In this document: positions 44,600-59,379 of the stretch, piece after piece
How the letters are laid out: each line of letters opens with the position of its first letter
How positions within the stretch are numbered: position 1 is the stretch's first letter
Source: Sphagnum compactum
Lineage: Eukaryota > Bryophyta > Sphagnopsida > Sphagnales
Reading direction: 5' to 3'
Length of the DNA: 64,000 nucleotides
Assembly: GCA_965153455.1 (NCBI GenBank)
Contig: OZ234500.1
Coordinates: 4,216,001 to 4,280,000 of the forward strand
Notes under the pieces: generated by a model
The model's database searches: none
What the model saw: only the letters and a program-made list of their open reading frames with translations
Told to the model about the DNA's origin: nothing
Position numbers and translations under genes: made by a program

Positions 44600-45815
44600 A
44601 AAGATCAATTGGGTATCATTGATTTTGTGCATCTAAAAACAAAAGGGGGTTTGTGTACTCACACTGTACACAACATCATGCTCATAGCTGGTGGTTAGTG
44701 TAGAAGTGCAGAAACAATACCCATCCTGATTCCTCACCCATCCCCTGTCAGGCAACAAGAGTTCATCAATTATACATAAAAAGCACTCTGGGTGGTGAAA
44801 ACATTCCCCTGATGTATTTTTGGAGGGCATCCCCTCCCTCCTACAAAAAGCAAGGGATAACTACATCTACTACTCCTTTAAGAGTGGGAGTGATCTTATG
44901 CCTACCTGTATTGCAACTTTTGCACCAAGCATCTCTCTGATGAGATGACGATTAATTATTGTGAAAATGTAAAGACCCAATCCAATTTTTTTGTTTCGTG
45001 TGATTGAAGGGCACCTTATTACCCCAGCATATTTTTCCTCTGCTGTTGGTGGGGCTGTTTCAAAAAAAAGTTCTACAGGCTTTCTGTTTCTTTTTCATGC
45101 CCTGCACTTTTTGATGGTTTTTGCCTGTGATACCCACCCACCATGATGCACTTGGGTATCAAGTGAAAATTAGATAAGTAAATAAATCAATCAAAGCAGG
45201 TCTTCATGGTAAAGCCTGCTGGAGCTTCGGGTTTTAGCTTACACTTGTCAAACTTTATTACAGTAAAATACTATAACAATGTCCAGGGAACTAGTGACAA
45301 TGTTTTAATCAAGTAGAAGGGGTGAGTTATAGATCAATAATGGGTAGTGCAAAGTAGAAACTGTTTGCAATGGTGACCAAAACAACTCGGCCTAAGTTGC
45401 AAACAATGTAGCTGGATCATAGTTTTTCTTCCTAGCAACATTGATCAGGGCCCGGCAAATCTGCCCTTTATTATTATTATTTTACATGCCTCTAACCCCT
45501 TTGCATGTGACAAGTCATAGATAAAAGGATGCGAAATCATATTGTCACCTCACCTGCAGCAAAGTGGTTGTCATTTTGTGGCATCACCATTGGTGGCTCA
45601 TGACGGAGGTCATTCACCTCCATTGTAACACACCTCGGCGGCATTCGATTAGCCAAACCTCGATTCTTCCACCTTCCCTCCCCACATCTTTAGAGCTCTC
45701 TGGTGGTGGCAAGGGTTTAGTGTTTAGTGTGCAATGTTGATTGTTTTTTCTTGGAAGTTGGAATGGTGTTGCATTTTTATTTCTGTTTAATGTGCAACAT
45801 ATGTTTGGTGAGTTG
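44600..45815. other. Intergenic, no gene seen
   Basis: Nothing recognisable in either strand. Less AT-rich than most of the window, but without a supported frame or splice pattern. Confidence 0.45.
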
Positions 45816-45817
45816 CT

Positions 45818-46056
45818 GAATTCACCCACCTAACATTGGAACATGGGGGGGGGAGCAGCATGTTTGGGAGATCTCAGCATGACAAAACGTTAGGTAGGGT
45901 AATTTAAAAAGTAATAAAAAATTTTATTAACCAAATAGGTACATATTTACCCTATTATTTTTACCTATCAATATATCAGGTTAATGAATTCACCTACCCA
46001 ACATTGGAAGAGAGTGAGGGGCACCATGGTTTGGGGATCTTGACATGACAAAACAA
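45818..46056. repeat. Direct repeat pair around an AT-rich core
   Basis: GAATTCACCCACCTAACATT at 45818 and GAATTCACCTACCCAACATT at 45986 each lead into ATG-TTTGGG-GATCT...CATGACAAAAC (45860-45889 and 46027-46053). A core of about 90 bases with TAGGTA/TACCTA words lies between. A third copy of the GATCT-CAACATGACAAA word is at 25860-25885. Confidence 0.65.
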
Positions 46057-46691
46057 TCAAACCTCCTTTCTTAAGAGGAGAATGTGCTCAGAAGGTGTTA
46101 TTTTAGAACATGCCCATGATAAACCGAGCACCCCATAATAGAGTGACTCCGTACAAAATTGTGGGGCTAGTTCCATTGTACTCTTGCAAAAACACCCTTC
46201 TCCATTCTTATCCCAAATTCATCTTTGAGGAATTAGAAAAAGAACCTATCATATATGACTTTTTAATGCCAAAGTTTGGTAGAAACAATCAAGCTACTTG
46301 CTAATATTTACACATATATCCTTTGAATTGGATTGTTTCCAAAGGAATCCAGTTTTGAAGAAGATGAATTTATGCCACGGCTCAAATTAGCATCCATCCA
46401 CATATGGTTTTATGAATTATATTATCTTGTTCGAGGCCATCCAGATTCGACACCAACCAAGCTGGAGTGATGGAGAGAGCCTCTTCAGTCGAATAGCAAC
46501 TGACTGTCCCAACAACATTTTTGTTTCAAAACATACCGAGAAATAGCTGCACGTGGAGGCATTGGATGCCACTCTCCTGCGTACTCTTGTACTCTAGAGT
46601 GGGGGCAGGTCTGAGGTGAGTGGAGAGTTGAGAGAGGTCAAATAGTCCTTCCCCCACCCCCTCCCCCCACACCCACCACCTCCTGCAGCCA

Positions 46692-47079
46692 GAGAGAACC
46701 AACACCCACCAGTGCACCATGAAGGATGAATGATAAATGGTCAGGAAACAGTTTTCTGTTGGGATTCCAGTTGCTTGGCTAACTAACCATCATGGTTAGC
46801 TCATTTAATTTTCAATGTACTTAGTAACAACCCCCTTGTTTGTTTGTACACAGGTAGTAAAGACAGACAGCCCTTACCTATGTATAAACCATGTACTTAC
46901 CTAGTAATCACCTATTTTTGTACCTATCTACCTATATACATATATATATATAAAGCTTACTTCTTACACAATGAATGGGTTACCAAGTTGGAACCCCATA
47001 TCAACTCAGTTGAGGTTCATCCATCCACAAGTGAGTCATATCAGGCATCTTGTGGCTAGTGTGTAACAGTTAGTTGGTT
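46692..47079. mobile_element. Second copy of the TIR element (right end worn)
   Basis: Colinear with 24508-24879: GAACCAACACCCACCAGTGC at the left end, then GGTCAGGAAACAGTTTTCTG, CCCTTACCTATGTATAAACC, a run of CTACCTATATA words and ACTCAGTTGAGGTTCATCC. The right terminus retains only a rough match (GTTAGTTGGTT). Confidence 0.65.
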
Positions 47080-47464
47080 CTTCTAATGCAAGCTTGTTGC
47101 ATTTTAACTTCCTCCCCAACCCTGACACAGTGTGGCTGCATGAGTTGCCATAATTGGCATTGACTTGTTTCATAGGGAGATTTGATGCTCTGAGTATCAT
47201 GTGCACAAATGTAGGGGCCGGAAGGCTTTTTGGAGTGTACCCAATAGATTATATTGGGTTAGACCTGCCTTTGATTTTGTCTCTATAGCAATAAGATTTG
47301 TCTTTGAGATCCCTTGCAGCCTAACGATAATTCATTAAGCAAGCCGAGAAATTTTCTAGTATATTTGGAGGGGCACTGTATGAGCATTAATAATGCCTCC
47401 CTCCTCAACATCTTTTCAAAGGGGGTATTTCAACGCCCTCAAACAAAAGGCATTATCGAACTCG

Positions 47465-47645
47465 GGCCAGCCAGCACTCGACTATCATCACCTTGTGTGA
47501 ACCCTGCTTGCAATTGAACTGCAATAGTCATGGGCCGTTACCCTACACATTTATGTGCACTTGACTATCACCTTGCATTGAACCCTGCTTGCCATACTGA
47601 TGATACTGCCATTGTCACAGGCTGTTACCCTACTACACTTTAGTA
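47465..47645. repeat. Diverged tandem duplication, period about 90
   Basis: CGACTATCATCACCTTGTG...GAACCCTGCTTGC...GGCCGTTACCCTAC recurs as TGACTATCACCTTGCATTGA...ACCCTGCTTGC...GGCTGTTACCCTAC. The two copies have clearly diverged. Confidence 0.65.
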
Positions 47646-50600
47646 TCCTTGAAGTAGGACTTCCACTGGGGGACTCATGCTCTTATAGGCCTCCCCCTAA
47701 TGTTGTTGGGCTCAGGACCCTCATGCTAGGACCCTCTGTCAAATTAGGGGAGGCCCTTGGGGGGAGCAACCCGTTGAGGACGAGGAGTTGGGTAAAAAGT
47801 TTTGGCTTGAATTGCAATGATTCTTGAATCATGAATGCAGAGTGACAAACTGACAGTGCGCAGCTATCTTGGTTGACTTGGGTCACTTTGATTGTCTCTT
47901 GGCTCTGGCACATAACATGATGCTTTGTTTTTTTGGGAGGATTTTTGGTGATGATGGCATTCAATTCAATTCTATTCAATTCAATTCAATGGTGTTGAAG
48001 TGGGGGCCCGGACTCCCTCGACCCTCCCCTCACACAAAGGCTGCAACCGATCAACTGGCTCATGGCAGCATTCATTGAATTTTTGCATGGGTAACGGTGC
48101 GCGCTTCGTTGATGGGGTTGCGGACCGCCGTATAAAACAAAAGGACAAAATTGTGTGAGAAAATTCCAAAATGTTACTATGAAGTTTGTTGAAGGAGTAG
48201 GTGATAGATAGATAGATAGAGAGGCTAGATCACCAGTGTTTTTCTTTTTCCTCCCATTTTTGCTTGCAAAGTAGCCACTCCAGTGGGACCACTTGTGAAG
48301 ATCATTTGCTGCTTAAAATGGAGCTCTAGCTGGCCCCCACTCTCACATTGTTTATCTCAACAATATGGCTGCCCCTAGGATTGATTCATTGATTCTTAAG
48401 GTGAAATTTCTTCTTGCCTCTCCTCTATATTCAGAGCTCCTAGGTAACATCTGGCTATCATTGCAAAATAAATTTAGAGTTTTTTTTTTGGCTATTCTGT
48501 TATTGCATATAGGGTTTTTCAGGTGATGAGTCGTCACATTATTTTTCATTTTCTTGTGTCAAATTGTAGAGTTTAAGGTGATCAAAAAAATTGTGTATGC
48601 ATGTGCAATTTTTTTTAAATTTTTTTTTGAGAAGGTTGAACAAACAACTGAAAATCAAATTTCACAAGGAAATCCAAACACTTTGTGTGAGAATTGAACC
48701 CATGACATTTTTGGCGTTTTCAAAACCAAAAATCAAACCAAGTTAGCATACATTTACAATTTTGAAAAAATCATGCAAAGAAAAATCATGACAATTTTAT
48801 TGTGAAGAGCGGGTAAAACATGTTGACAAAATGGAAACCAAGGCATTTGTGGCTTGTAAAGTAATCGTTGAATTCAACAAAGATAGAAACATAGGTCATC
48901 AAGTTTCTCCCTTAGCAAAAACAAGCCCAAGAAACCCACAAATCACCTTATAAAGCTCACATAACATCATACAAGATGACAACATTTTGGATCTAGGTTT
49001 AGAAGTGAAGGATCAAAATTGAAAGGAGGAAAGAGGGGATGGGAAGATGCAAGAGGGTCACAAGATGAAGAATCTAACATTGGGATCAAGAATGACAATG
49101 CCCACCAACAACAAGTGTTCTTATTGGAATGAAAATACATAAACTTGTAACTATATGGGAGTTGTGACAACATTGTGAAAGAAGATTGATATTGAATGAG
49201 ATTGTACAAATCTGAAAAAAAGGATTCATGACTCACCAATGAAACAATTTAATACTGCAATAATTTTATATCACAAACTATCTTTATAAAAATCTTGAAA
49301 TCAAAGAACAAACAAGGAGAAGGTTGGAAAAGGCTAATTCATGGATGAATCACACATAAAACTCATGAGCAACCTACGGTTTCTTGTTTTTTCATAGACC
49401 TCTTCTACACAATCCTACATTCATTCTTCAAATCATTTGCCAATCACAAATTTCACACAAATCAAAGGGATAGAGGTGCAATATTAACCTATATTAAAGA
49501 CAATCATCATAGAGGGTCAAAACATTTAGGGTTTGCAACAAATTGCCCATAATCACCATTGCCCATTTTAACCCTTTGTCTTGCATATGCATAAAAGTTG
49601 ACACAAAATTGAAGGTACGTTGAAGTTTTGCATAGAAGTCAACATAAAAAAACAAAAATTGCACAAAGCAAAGACCAATTGTAGCACCATAACTTTAGCA
49701 TGTTTAAACACAACATCTTGCAAACATTCAAAGGAAAATTGGAAAGAATCAAGGCCAAATTGCAGATAATCACAAGCTTTCTTTTAGGAATGGAGTTGAA
49801 CAACATAGACACAACAATGGCACACCCTTTTACCAATAGGAAACTTGATGAAACTAGGAAGTTTACATGCAAAATAAACAAGAAGATTTTGTTATGAAGT
49901 GTTAATGATGAACCTCATAACCCTATTCAAAAAGCACAATGCAATGATGTTCATGAGTACATGATTATGAAACATCTTCAATGAAACTACACAACATATT
50001 GGTGAAAGGAAGGGAAAAGTTTCATGAAATGGCAGTAGGAGGATACAAGTTTAAGCTTAAAAGGTGGTGAACTCTTGCACACATCAATCATCAACATTGG
50101 GTGAATTGTGGTTTAAGGTTTTGTGCATGGACTCATTTGATGGCTTAAATGTTGTCATTTGGTGAGATTGAAAACTTGGGGTGTGGCCACATGGTGAGAT
50201 CCTACAAGGTTTTAAGGTTAGGGGTGGAGAATCAATGGTGGGAGGAAATTATTTTCTAGTCCATCACATGTGGCCTTTGATTTTTTTTGGTGATTTGAAG
50301 GGATTTCCCCCCCTTTCTTTTGTATAAGTAGCTACTTTTATTTCAAAGTAGAAAAATGATGATAAATTGCCCAAAAATCATTCCAATGATAACTAATAAC
50401 ATAGTAGAGAAAGGACCTAAGTGATGACAACATAAATGAACTAACTAGCCCCACCATGGACCAAGTAATTAGCTTGAATACATAGGTGAATAGTTGAAGC
50501 TTGTGAATTGACTATTCATGGTAACCAGTGCATTCAAACCATATACAAAACATAACCAAATTGTACATGAACATTGAATTTATATGTTATAGGAGACAAA

Positions 50601-53600
50601 AGAACGTGAATCATGAGGTTCAACCAATGAACAAGTAGGAACATGAAAAAAAATTTACAAAGTGAAAAAAATGTCAACAAAAAATGTTATATAATTGGGG
50701 GAGATTCCATCAAATGGCACATTGTCATGTTAATGAAACATTCCCTACAATCAGTTATGGACTAGGTAATTGGTGAAAAAATTCAATTATGTAGCATAAC
50801 AAATTGGTGAAGATTGAAACAACTATTTTCATGCATGAATAAAGTGAGTGTTATGGTTTCATCCATAAAGCGATAAGGTTATGGAATCATCATGTCAACG
50901 TGAATATAAATCACTATAACAAAACCATGGGTTTTATGTTAATAGCATTACAACTACATTGATTGTAAAATCAAGGTCACTATTGCACAAATAATTGACT
51001 TAGTCCATTTTGACTAACATGAAAATCATTGTTTTTGTTATGATGAATTCTAATTTTCAATCTAGTCAAATTGGACATAATTGGGGCCTCCAAAGTTCAT
51101 TTATTGTGATTACAATGGGTCATTTAAATGTACCATGAATTGCCATATTTCATTTGTGACTATAATTATATTTTAATTAATTAATTAATTAATTAAACAA
51201 ATGATAATAGCATGAATTTCACATTCTTAATCAAATTAATTGCCATAGGAATAGTTTGAATAATGTCACAATTGGTCTCCATAACATAAATGTGTTGATT
51301 TTTAATGTATCAAATTATTAATTAAATATAAATTAAAAACCTATGAAATTGTAAAACCAATTTTGACATAAATGTTGAAGTAGTAAATGTGGTCCAAATT
51401 GGATCCCAATATATTGTTGGAAAAATCTTGATAATCAAATATTGAAAGTGAATTTGCATTTTCCATTTGCAAATGTGAGCTAAATGTTATGGCAAAAAAA
51501 TGGAAGGGAATCAAATTATAAGTTTGACTTCAAACCACAAAAACCCAAGAAACAAAATATAATTAACTTCCAAATGGAACATGCGATATAACATTGGAAA
51601 TATCTTTTCAAGGGTTAAAAAATTAGCCTTTGAAACTCTTCAATTGGAGCTCATATGAGAGAGTTATGAACTCGCAAAGTTGTAAGATTCATAATCTTGT
51701 AACTCCAAGAATTTTCATTTAATCATTTTGATGTAGCTTTACCACCAATCATTCAATATACTATAGCAAGGAAGGTGGCAACCTTTTCCCAAGTCTAGTT
51801 ATTTGTGAATGTAATGAGTTTTAAGCAAGTTCATGATTTAAAATTAGCTTTATTTGCACTAACCACTTGCATTGTCTAACTTGTGAATGTGACTTATTTA
51901 TAAGGTGCTCTTGATTGTCACATCATCCTAATCTCATCTTGTATCTCTAACACATTCTTCTTTTCCCAATGTGAGAAGCTAGCAAGCATGCCTCAAGTTT
52001 TCCTCTTTTTTTTTCTTACACTTGTTCATTTTAAAGGTTTACTCCCAATACCTCACAATGAACTAAGGGTGCATCATTGGTTTCATGTTATTATAGGATT
52101 AACCTATGTAAAAAAAAAATTAAAATTGCAAGGGGTAAAACAAATTATCCTAATGGTGATTGAAATTTAATCCCAAATACAAAATATCAAACTGTCAACC
52201 AAAATAATAACAATATCCAAATATGGCAACTAAATTTAGTTGCCATCTAAACATTCTAGATTTTGTCCTTCCAAACAAGGTGGATATGGTGGATTGGTCT
52301 TGGTCCCCTATGACAACCAAAATTTAGTCTTGAGAATCAATAAATTAATTGAAAATTACTTTACAAAGTGAAAAAGTTTTAAAATTATTGTGGGATCATT
52401 GATCAATGTATCAAGATTGACTAACAAATTGACACATCCAACATGATGCTACCACGATGATTGACATATATTTTGTGCATTCGCATTAGTTTTGACAATT
52501 CTGCACTATTGTAACAAAAGACATTACATTGAAATTCTTGAAATGATTTGAACTAATGTAATGTCTTTGAGTTTGAAGTTACAAACATTACAAAATTGAT
52601 TACAAGTAACCATTTCATGACCCATCCACACTTCAATGGAAATTCTTTTTAATTACTCATGTGACAAAATTATTTTTTAAAAATAATTTTTAGTCAGGCC
52701 ACATTAGTTAGGTCTTCAATCAACATAGACATGACGAGCTAAGTTTTAGGGATAGAGAAATTCTGCTCAGCCAATGTTTGTGGGTATGTGATATAGAAAC
52801 ACACATTTTCATGAGTGCAAGGAGAACAGCAAGAGCTTCATAAACCCATACTTAATTTATAAATAAGTATGGGAAAACACCCGGCAAGGCAACAAGAGAA
52901 GAAAAAAAAAAAGGCTCAAAATCCAAACAAAATATCACACCCGAAAGTGCAAAACGCACAATGAGGAGCCTTAACAAAAGAAAACCCAAAACCTAGGACC
53001 TAAACCCACCCATCACCAGTAGCATGAAGCAAATTGTGCAAAGAGATTACTTATTTTGCTTTGTAGTAAAATAGCAGTAAGTTATTAGGCCTTGTAGGAA
53101 GAAGAAAGAGTATCATCATCATCTCCCATCCTGACTCTACAAAAGACAGCCTCAAGAGCACTGAGGAAAACTATAGTCTGATCTGAGTACAAAAGAAAAC
53201 CCAAAGACAATTTTTTCTTTTTGTCTCATCTCAGCACAGAAAAGAAGCATGAAGATCAAAGAGAAATTGTTTCCTGATGCAAAATTCAAGCCTGAAAGAA
53301 AATTTGTCTCATCTGGATGCAAACAACTAGAGAGGCCCCCAAGACTTTTGATCTGTTGTGACCAAAGGGAAGAAACTTGGCATATTTGGGATACAATTTT
53401 GGCTTGAACTGGAAACCAATTTGTGGGTGACAGTTTGAGACATAGCTGCATGCTGTAGGCAGTTGTTTTTAATGGGCACTAACTATGGAGCAAGGCCCTT
53501 GGTTGGCCTGTTCCACCTAGGAACATGGTAAGCCAAGAGAGTAAGACAAGCTGCTGGTCTGTTCAGTGGTAACTGGTTTTACCAGGGCCTGTGGTGTTGG

Positions 53601-54145
53601 CCACTTTCTATTCTTCTCACAATGGCAGGGCTTTTCTCTTTTTTTTTCTTTTTTAAGTCAGTTTTGTGATTTAGGGTAGAATCACCCATCACCAAACATG
53701 TACTTATCATCGAACATTTTTCCAATATTTTCTTAAGGCCTTAACCAAATTGAGTGACTTTTGTGTCATTGGACGTGTAAACTGGAGGGTTACAAATGTT
53801 CTTTGAGTGTCAGAAGTAAAGAAGCAATGCAAAAAACATAGGAGGAAAAGGATAAGTGACAGTTTGCTTGGATTTTCTTGAAAAAATAGCTCTACACCCC
53901 TCTCTAGTTCCAGCCTCATATCTTCCTCATTTTTAGTCTATTTTGAGTGATTTAGAAAACTAAAGTTTTTGAGTGACTTCAAAAGTCAAAAAATGCAGAA
54001 ATTTTGACCAATCTGAAAAAAATCGCCATTTGGAAAATTTTCACCCAAAAAAAATTCCCTGCTCAAGAGTGTACCCTTACACTTGATGTACACATTTACA
54101 AGTGAAACTGGAAGAACCGAAAGTGGAAAAACCCTAAAGTGCCTG
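47646..54145. other. Long intergenic stretch, no gene seen
   Basis: Both strands give only short unsupported frames. Simple repeats: AATTC-type words at 47957-47990, (GATA)4 at about 48206-48222, and (TTAA)n at about 51174-51195. At 52850-53000 an A-rich patch with many AACCC words resembles retroelement 3' ends but has no coding support. Confidence 0.5.
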
Positions 54146-54149
54146 AATA

Positions 54150-54290
54150 GGACACCAAAGCTGGTTCCAATAAAGGGCCAAAAGCAGGAGTTTCAACCTG
54201 CACTCCATCGGATTTGAACCCTGGACATTTATTCTGAGGTCCCTAGGGTCCCAGAATGGGCCATACCAATGAACCATCACCCATGGGTTG
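54150..54290 (-). mobile_element. tRNA-derived SINE head (relative of 28715-28925)
   Basis: Minus-strand reading: A box TGGTTCATTGG, then TCTGGGACCCTAGGGACCTC shared with the 28.8 kb copy, then a perfect B box GGTTCAAATCC, then GTGCAGGTTGAAA, also shared. The 3' body and tail could not be delimited, and no target-site duplication was seen. Confidence 0.65.
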
Positions 54291-54299
54291 TGTTGAAAT

Positions 54300-57200
54300 G
54301 ATTTCACCATGTTAATCCCTCTGCCTCATAAGTTGAAACAAAATCATCAAAGATGATGAAACCAAAAAAGCAAAAAATTGTGGGACTTTTGTTGTGACTG
54401 ACCCCAACAAAGTCTTGATCTTTACTGCCTCTTTGTCTTTCAATGTGATCATAATAATGAGTACAGCAAAATACAGTGCACACTTGTGTGTGGGCACTTA
54501 CATATTGGGGTGATGATGATGGTTCTCCACCACCATGTTATGGTGTGAAGTGGAGAAAAAAACAAAATCCAAGGAATGTGTGGTGCACATGATGACATCT
54601 GCATAAGGGGATGGTTTTAAATATATATATATACACTTACTAAAGAGACAGCCTGAGGCAAACATCTTCCTTCCCTTTACCATCATCATCTTAACTCAAC
54701 AACTGCAAAAGCTCAACACAGATCTCATTCTATGTAGTAGGCTTGACCACATGATCATTTTGTGTCTGGCATCATCAAGTTAGCTCTACCTTGATGGTTG
54801 ACAATTCTCATCCTCTAAATGCTGACAGGAGGCTGCGTCTGTGAGTACCTTCCACATCCTCTTACTGTCAGAGCTAGCTATCTAGCTTTAGCTACTTCTA
54901 TATGTGGAAAAACTAATTTTTCAATTCAGTACTGCATCTGTTGCTTGGGGAAAGTCAGAAATGTTTCCCACCAATTTTGGTGGTAAACTGAGTTTCATCC
55001 TGTCTTTCCTTTTTCATGAGCGGCTCCACTGCTGCTACACATATTTCCGCTGCTCCTACCTATACAACTGCTATAATTACTCTCGAACCTTGTGGATTAA
55101 ATGCTGGGTTTCACCCATTTCATACCCAGAGTTAATAAATTTTCTTTACTTTGCGGATACCACTGAAAGAGGGGATAGGGGGCGAAAGCAGAGGAGATAG
55201 GGGGTGAAAGAGAGGGTGACTTTACGGATAACTCTATTGCCTACCCAATTAACCTAGAAGACTTCAGAGCAAATCCACCCACCATGTGGATAGGGGGGGT
55301 CCTCTATTTGTGTCTCCTATATTCAGCATAGTGTGAGAGATAATTTACCATACCCACCCATTACATGAAATATTGGACAACAACATATTAACTTAAAACA
55401 GGATCATTGAAATATCACCGTACGAGCCAATCATTGGGACTAGCTAATCAAAATCTCTTTGTGTTTCCATGGTACCATGAACACAAAACCTATCGATTCA
55501 CAATTTGACCATTTTAAATGTAAAATATTTTTAATGGGGGTCTTTAGATATTTGGAGAAAATTTTGTGAAATTATAATTGTGAAGGTAAATAACATCTTA
55601 AATTTTCATTATGTTGTAAATTGGTGCAACATATGAACAATTCAAATGTCAATTGGAGTTTGTTTCTAACTTGTAGTAGTTTGTAACATTATAATTTAAC
55701 AAAATGATTAAGTGGGGATTTGTTCATAAACTTTTGCACATACAAAGAGACAACCATAATAAATATATTTTTTCGTGAATTTTTTTATTAATTTTAAACC
55801 TTAAATTTTTTTAATTAGATGATAATTAAATATTATGTAATACATTGTGTAATGATAATCTTGACGATTATGATTTTTTGAAATTGTAAAATGTTTTCCC
55901 ATTTAAGATATAGTTGGGTTAAATGTTGTTTTTATCATTTTACAAAAAATAAAGTGAAATTTTTAAATTAATAAAAATAATAAATTGGTATCAAACATAG
56001 TGTTTTGAACAAACTTTACAAAATTATTGATCTAAAACACAATATTATGAATCAATCGCATATTCACAAATTATATAACTTGTCTTTTTGTTTAAGACTC
56101 AAATCAACTATATGTGATTTCTAAAAGAATTCAAAATGAATGAATTTTTACATTTTACAACTTTTGATATTAAATGCATTTTATAAGGCCAAATTGACAT
56201 GATTTGGAAATGCCTTTTTGCATTTTCCCTTTGTTTAGGTTTCAAGCCATTTGGGTACACATTGGATTAATGTTAAACACTTGTGAAACAAACCCATAGT
56301 AAAAAAAAGAAATTAGATGACATCATTGTATTTTATGTCCATTTGACTACCATCACCCAATGAATCCCAACCTTCGAATCCATTAGGTGATATCCATATC
56401 CATGTGAAGCAAGCATTGACAAACCATAAGCTTGTAATAAAGGTTTTTTTATTTAACCCAAAACCCACCTCACCTTAATCACCTCAACCTTGTCCAAAGT
56501 TAGCACTAACCACATGTTCATGACCACGGCTTTGGTCATTGGCTTCCCTATCATTAGGTCACCAACTTCCTTGGCCTTCTAACACTAGGTAGGCATCAAC
56601 CCCCCATACATGGTTTTATGCCTTTGTGAAGATGTATGTTTTTGGTAGGGTTTGAAACCATCACGTGGCCTACTATACTGAATTGTTGTGCTTTGCATAG
56701 TAAGTATAAAATATCATACTTCAACAATTTCAATGAACATTCCAAGTATCTTGGCACCTCCCCTCTCCCTCCCTAACACACCTTGTTGTAACAAACATCA
56801 TTTGTTAAAACCTTTCTTTATAACAAACATCATGACTTTCACATGATGCAACAATCAAACTCACACCACAAATCAAACATGCAAGTAAAAAACATGCATG
56901 CATACAAGTCAAAGACCAAATTAACATGTGAATAACATACATGAACACAATCAAGGTCAAATATGTCAACATTCCAAATCAACACTTTTGTGAAGTTTGC
57001 ACAAGTCTTACATCAAATTCAATGGCATATTCAACTTGATATTAACTTTGGATTCATTGAACCATGTAACAAAAGATGTCATGTTGTATCAATTATTAGC
57101 ACAACATCAACTACTTGTTATTGCTACAAATGCAAAATTTGTGAAGGTATGTTTTTCAATGTGAATTGCAATTGTTCATGGTTTCCATGGCTATTTAAGG

Positions 57201-59375
57201 GGCATAGTATAAGCTGATTCTTGCATATGATTAAATGAAAAATCGAGTTCATAATGACCATTTCGCTATTATTATATGACCTTTTCAAGTTCAAAGGTAA
57301 TTTTTTTAAATATCAAATTTAACGAAATTACAATGGAGGGAAATTTTTTTAAATTGGTGGAAATCAAAAGCTTCTTGGTTCATATTGGTCCACCATTGCA
57401 CAACAAGCATCCAAAAATTGACAACATTTGTCTATCCTATGATTTGGTGGAACATTATGTATTCTCATTTTTGCAAAAAGAAGCAACATAAATTATTGTA
57501 AAAGGTCTCATTATGTTAGAGGTTCAAAATCTATAAAACTTGCCAAAGAAATTGCTAATATCTATTGTCAAAATTTCATAAATTATTACTATTATTTGCT
57601 ACCAAGTGGATTTTTTAAAATAAAATAATTATTCAACACCCAAGTGTCAAACCTAAAAGGGTACTAGGATCTAATGAAGGTAACAATAAATATGTTCAAA
57701 AAACACCTTACACACATGAACTAACCAACACCTAATAAGGTATGTGTGTGCACCTACGCCTATTACAAATAAACTCCTCAGTACTGACAAAATCAAGAGA
57801 ATAACATCAATCAACATTGCACATGCCAAGAATGAACATTGAATTTGATTTTGTCGTAATGTGTCACAAATCTTTCCATCAAGTTATGGATTACTTACAT
57901 TTGAAAATCACATGGGTCAAAAGGATTTTTATTTTTGGCCTTTGTTAAACCTTCATCATGTCACAATGAATGATCCAATCATTTACAAAGGATGTGTCTA
58001 AAGTAAAAATATGGACACTAGTTGTGGATGTTGATTGTACACACCAATGATTAGTAACAATGTTTTTTTTTAATGGTAAAATCTTGCTAGATTTTCACCT
58101 CAAAAAGGGAGCTCCTACAAAGGGAGCTCCTACCTTGAAGATCGTAACATGACCATTTTTTGGGCAAAATTGTCAAAAGGTTACATCAACCACTAGTTGC
58201 TTCACCTACACTTTATATGTAACCCCTAAACATATTGCCATGTGCGGCAAGCTTGCACAAAATCACGACATGCCATAACCTTGATTTGTTGCTGCTTTAA
58301 TTCTCTATTTCCTCCTTTGCCAAAATTTTATTCCTTTTGATTATTATTAATGTCAAGTGTTGTCACTTGCAAAGGAGGTCCTCTCATCGTGTTTACATGT
58401 ACAAAATTAAGTGGGACTATTAATAAATATCAAGTTTATGATGTTCAACTAAAAGCTACTAGATAATATCATGATTTTGCAATTTAGTTTGTTGTACTAA
58501 ACTCCAAATTTTTAATCTATATGTTTGAGAAATAAGATTCAAGACTAGAAGTAAAGGCAGTTCATTCATTGAAGTGAGACACCAAGATTTTGAACTCTAC
58601 AGTCCATAATTTTGAAAATATTGATTCTTGGAACTTGGTGGTTAATTGTGACTTGCAAGTGGTGGGAGGGATTTCTCAATGGTCACATGTCAAACCTCAT
58701 TACAATCAGGGTTTTAAATCCTCCAAAATCCAAATTGGACTTTTAATCTTTAGCATCTAACCCCAATACCCAATCCTCATGTTTTGTTTGCAATTTTGCA
58801 TTTATTCAAAAGTTCTTATGCAATTTTTGGATTATGCATTCAAGTTTCAATGTTGTTTTGTATCACTTGGAAATTATTAATATCATGGATGCACTATGGG
58901 ACTTGGGGTCTGGATCTTGTGGGTGTAATGTGCATTTAAGTTTCTACAAATTACAACTTACATATCACAATGGAGGTTTAGGGTCTGAACCCCAAGGGCC
59001 ATAAAAGCTGATCATCTTTTGCATTTTAAGGTACTTTTTAGCTTTTCACTCCTTGCACCTTGCTTTAAGCTTTTAATTGTTGATGTTTGTTGCTTAAGTA
59101 TCATTCGTTCTTGAAGCTTTGCATTTCACATTCGTCAACATGTTTTCTTGAAGTTCCCAAGTTGTAGAGCCATTTGATATGCTCATCATGTAACCATTGT
59201 AACATCATCTAGCCATGAAAACCTAAATCCCCTCTATCCTTTTGATCTTCTTTCTAAGGCAAACCTATGGATTTATATTGAAGAAAACAACTTGGAACAA
59301 AAGGAATATGAACAAAACATGATTTTTCAAGACATTTGGAATGCAAATTAAACTCCCACGAGTTGAATCAATTTG
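54300..59375. other. Long AT-rich intergenic stretch, no gene seen
   Basis: No coding region I can defend. Two short plus-strand frames at 56963-57217 and 57276-57491 lie in one orientation and could be worn transposase, but no motif is recognisable. Confidence 0.45.
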
Positions 59376-59379
59376 AGGT

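Noticed and set aside
47314-47830. Protein gene over the tandem repeat
   Set aside because: The open frames cover a diverged tandem duplication and change frame between the two repeat units.
56963-57491. Two plus-strand frames as a Cys-rich protein gene
   Set aside because: Cys residues follow no known pattern and no splice signals or conserved block link the pieces.
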